From: Thermoplasmatota archaeon
GTDB taxonomy: Archaea > Thermoplasmatota > Thermoplasmata > Thermoplasmatales > GCA-001856825
Length of the DNA: 64,000 nt
Direction: 5' to 3'
Assembly (NCBI GenBank): GCA_023379555.1
Contig: JAMCQR010000054.1
Location: forward strand, 97,389-161,388
Positions 62,194 through 64,000 of this stretch are shown one piece after another; position 1 is the first letter of the stretch, and every line of letters starts with the position of its first letter. A program made the translations under genes and the position numbers. The notes beneath the pieces are model-generated. The model saw nothing but the letters and a program-made list of their open reading frames with translations. It was not told the DNA's origin and searched no databases.

Positions 62194-63235
62194 GCTTATT
62201 CACCAGATCTCTTGCAGCAATCCGTCCATCCATTCCTAATCCTGCAAGATCCAATATGTTCTGGCACACGTCAACAATCCGAACGCCTTTAAACATGGTG
62301 GAAGATTTCATGATATCTCTATCCGGTAAATACACCTTCAAGCGACATCCGCCAGCCTTCCCCTCGGAAAAGGATCTAATGGCCCCTCTGTCGGATGGAT
62401 TTAGGAGGTAGATATATGCAGTATCTTCCCTCATTATTGATGAACCATGTGAAACGGCAGATGAATGGGCAGTGAAAGCATAATCAATTCCAAGCCTGTT
62501 GAGATTGAGCGCGACTTCATTTATACACTGGGTTGCTGTACTGAAATTAGTGTTTATAGTCTCCACGAGCAGACCCTCAAGAGCTCTTTCCCACGAAACC
62601 ACATTGAAAAGCCTGTCCGTGTCTTTAATTCTTAAACCGTAATCCACAGTTATTATTCCAGAGTCTTCTAGTTTATGAATTATGTTGTTTGTCCATCCAT
62701 ATGAGACACCGGTTTTTCTAGAAACAGAAAGGATACTGTATGGCTTGTCAGTCAATAAGGAACAGACAATTTTCCACGCCTTATCTGAAGTGAGTCTTGA
62801 CGGGTTTGTTTTTAAGTGGTGGGAGGGGGCATTAAGCTCAGAAGCAGTTGCCCTCGGTGATAAGTACTGATACAACTTTGGAGGAATAAGCAAAGTCTCT
62901 ACACCAAGCTTGGTGGCAAGTCCTTGAGTGCTGTACTTCAGTGTTTTTCCAGCACAAACCAATCTAATCTCCTTCTTGCCCAACAATTGTTTATTTATTA
63001 AGTGCGAAATGGCATATATTCTATATATTGTGTCTTCATTTATTCTAGGCTTGATTTCAACGAAAGTCAGTATGTCTCTGGACTCAATTGCTAAATCTAT
63101 CAGTAATTCCCTTTCCCCAAGAGATATTGGGTAAGAGTGAATTATTTTTGCACCCTGTGAAATCCGGAGTTTCTCAAGTATAAACTGATAAACTGGCTTT
63201 AGATCCTCATTCGTGTATCTGTATTTAGTGATACT
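62183..63235 (-). CDS. AbiEi-like regulator with N-terminal nuclease-like extension; start unresolved
   Basis: From TTG 62986 this is a 267-residue protein: a winged helix (SILSVSRKTGVSYGWTNNII, about residues 83-115) and a C-terminal domain ending IVDVCQNILDLAGLGMDGR, like AbiEi antitoxins. Upstream, the same frame stays open to 63235 and reads as real protein: GAKIIHSYPISLGERELLID, AIESRDILTFVEIKPRINED and IYAISHLINKQLLGKKEIRL. LLID followed by FVEIKP has the spacing of a PD-(D/E)xK nuclease core. No ATG, GTG or TTG occurs in that 83-codon stretch; an ATG at 63210 is one frame off. Either a non-standard start is used or a single indel separates the ATG. Coordinates give the open frame. Confidence 0.6.
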   Translation of the reverse strand, partial: SITKYRYTNEDLKPVYQFILEKLRISQGAKIIHSYPISLGERELLIDLAIESRDILTFVEIKPRINEDTIYRIYAISHLINKQLLGKKEIRLVCAGKTLKYSTQGLATKLGVETLLIPPKLYQYLSPRATASELNAPSHHLKTNPSRLTSDKAWKIVCSLLTDKPYSILSVSRKTGVSYGWTNNIIHKLEDSGIITVDYGLRIKDTDRLFNVVSWERALEGLLVETINTNFSTATQCINEVALNLNRLGIDYAFTAHSSAVSHGSSIMREDTAYIYLLNPSDRGAIRSFSEGKAGGCRLKVYLPDRDIMKSSTMFKGVRIVDVCQNILDLAGLGMDGRIAARDLVNKLGK

Positions 63236-63244
63236 TTATTAATG

Positions 63245-63297
63245 TATCGCTGATAACTATCAGTAAACAGAGATATTTTAAATACATATCAGTGATA
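63245..63297 (-). promoter_or_regulatory. Promoter with multiple palindromes upstream of the AbiE-like operon
   Basis: Two 11-bp palindromic boxes, TATCGCTGATA (63245-63255) and TATCAGTGATA (63287-63297), plus the overlapping CTGATAACTATCAG (63250-63263), flank the minus-strand TATA element GTATTTAAAATATC (63285-63272). The expected transcription start (near 63252) lies within a box. This is the layout of an autoregulated antitoxin operator. Confidence 0.5.
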
Positions 63298-63320
63298 AAA
63301 ATTCGAAGAATAAAAACTAG

Positions 63321-63360
63321 TGGACCGGTCAGGATTTGATTAAAACTTTAATGGAATACC
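63321..63360 (+). repeat. Dispersed ~40-bp repeat, copy E
   Basis: Reads TGGACCGGTC, then GGATTTGATTA, then CTTTAATGGAATACC. The best match to the left part of copies A and C and to the middle of copy B. Lies 58 bp from the 3' end of the beta-propeller gene. Confidence 0.5.
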
Positions 63361-63418
63361 GTGGACAACAGATCGTCAACACGTTAAATATTAATGGAAA
63401 ACAAGTTCTTCCATGCCG

Positions 63419-64000
63419 TCAGGTTCTGTCTGCCAGTATTAAATCCAGGTAAACGTCAGGCAAGAAGACGTGCACATTTCCGCGACGATGATCTACGGTA
63501 AGGGTGTGTGCGTCAGGACTGGTTTGTATTTTCTCCACGAACTGGAGAGTGTTTGTGTCAAAGACATCTATCACTCCAGGATTCCCCACCGCAACGTAAA
63601 GCCGATCCAAATTCCGGTTCAGCCAAATTACATCCGGTGGTCCTGACAGAGGCCCGAGAACTTCTATTGCATCTGTTCCCAAGTCAAGACCGATTAAGAT
63701 GCCCTCATCACAGGCGCAATATAGTGTGCCGTTCTTCTTATTCTGTTCCAGCCCGTGTGGTCCCCTAGCCGGGATGCTAAACGTTCTGGAAACCCTAGAA
63801 AGATTATCGGCCCTAACAGAGACTATTGAAGGCGGATCAGCAACGTTCACGTAGAATGAGTCCGTATCTGCATTATAGAGTGCCCATCGAGTTCTTCCCG
63901 GAAGTTCGATCTTTCCCATCACTTTCCCGCTGCTGGTGTCGATGAAGGTCAGAGATGGTGGGGCATTGCTCTTTTCTGTATTGCCAACACCTGCAACCAT
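63419..64000 (-). CDS. YncE/NHL-type beta-propeller protein, truncated by the window
   Basis: At least 193 residues of a repeat protein, cut at the right edge; the frame happens to show ATG at the very last bases but may continue. Repeats of about 40 residues are visible: LTFIDTSSGKVMGKIELPGR, IVSVRADNLSRVSRTFSIPA, GILIGLDLGTDAIEVLGPLS, VIDVFDTNTLQFVEKIQTSP. Each has a hydrophobic strand, an Asp and a Thr/Ser turn, the pattern of YncE-like seven-bladed propellers that bind ligands or partner proteins. Whether it is exported cannot be seen because the N-terminus is missing. Confidence 0.75.
   Translation of the reverse strand: MVAGVGNTEKSNAPPSLTFIDTSSGKVMGKIELPGRTRWALYNADTDSFYVNVADPPSIVSVRADNLSRVSRTFSIPARGPHGLEQNKKNGTLYCACDEGILIGLDLGTDAIEVLGPLSGPPDVIWLNRNLDRLYVAVGNPGVIDVFDTNTLQFVEKIQTSPDAHTLTVDHRRGNVHVFLPDVYLDLILADRT

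Noticed and set aside
54559..63360. CRISPR array
   Set aside because: The repeat copies are kilobases apart, degenerate and without regular spacers; no cas gene is present.

Overview
The window looks like a chromosome segment of a Thermoplasmatales-type archaeon (acidophilic, wall-less Euryarchaeota). The evidence is a set of archaeal genes (Tsr3, ThpR, archaeal RlmE, RqcH, ArsA/Get3 ATPases, two-domain protein disulfide oxidoreductase, a COG1395-like HTH regulator), a class II HMG-CoA reductase, a KDG-aldolase-like protein, and three archaeal-type tRNAs. Many genes have an A/T-rich TATA element centred about 26 nt upstream of the start codon, the pattern of leaderless mRNAs, so I used that spacing to choose several starts. 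I see no rRNA, CRISPR array, complete insertion sequence or replication origin. The genus is not resolved.

Layout. 0-4.4 kb: end of an EamA transporter, a two-subunit bd-type terminal oxidase and FAD glycerol-3-phosphate dehydrogenase, which together could feed the respiratory chain. 4.6-11.97 kb: an SDR39U1-like protein, two separate ArsA/Get3-like ATPases (the first with a small protein abutting its 3' end), a PLD/TrmB-like membrane-anchored protein, a ferritin-like protein, a 58-residue membrane protein and a GlmS-like SIS isomerase. 12.0-12.6 kb looks like a decayed gene. 12.6-20.1 kb is a sugar-use island: a six-hairpin glycosidase-like protein, two tandem GPH-type sugar transporters, a PIG-L/LmbE deacetylase, a GH1 beta-glycosidase and a nitrilase-fold protein whose catalytic Cys is Ser. 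20.3-28.8 kb: IlvE, small membrane or secreted proteins, an MFS exporter, a HAD phosphatase, tRNA-Ser, HMG-CoA reductase, Tsr3. 28.8-32.1 kb: a three-gene operon of a threonine-synthase-like PLP enzyme, a DUF1611 (DgcN-like) protein and a PP-loop ATPase with a Cys cluster. 32.3-39.6 kb: regulators, ThpR, GcvH, RlmE, PyrE, tRNA-Asn, a phospholipase C-like phosphoesterase, tRNA-Met-type and PDO. 39.8-44.2 kb: a HAD protein and a four-gene operon led by an unusual protein with two ECF-type ABC ATPase domains fused to a phosphoribosyltransferase, followed by a KDG-aldolase-like protein and a TusA-like protein. 44.4-49.6 kb: two MFS carriers, RqcH and an MBL-fold hydrolase.

49.7-64.0 kb is the accessory end: a MerP/MerA-like pair with a divergent HxlR regulator and a 22-bp inverted repeat between them, an MFS carrier, an interrupted zinc-ribbon gene, a RelBE-like toxin-antitoxin pair, a GNAT protein, a heterodimeric ABC exporter, and an AbiE-like pair. 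The regulator of that pair has an extra N-terminal segment with nuclease-like residues but no normal start codon, and its promoter carries palindromes. Five degenerate copies of a roughly 40-bp sequence, all in the same orientation, lie only in this end (54.6-63.4 kb).

The strongest candidates for something not yet described are the AbiE-like locus with its nuclease-like extension, the ABC-ABC-phosphoribosyltransferase fusion, the PLP/DUF1611/PP-loop operon, and the dispersed repeat. All function calls come from reading the sequence; no database search was run.
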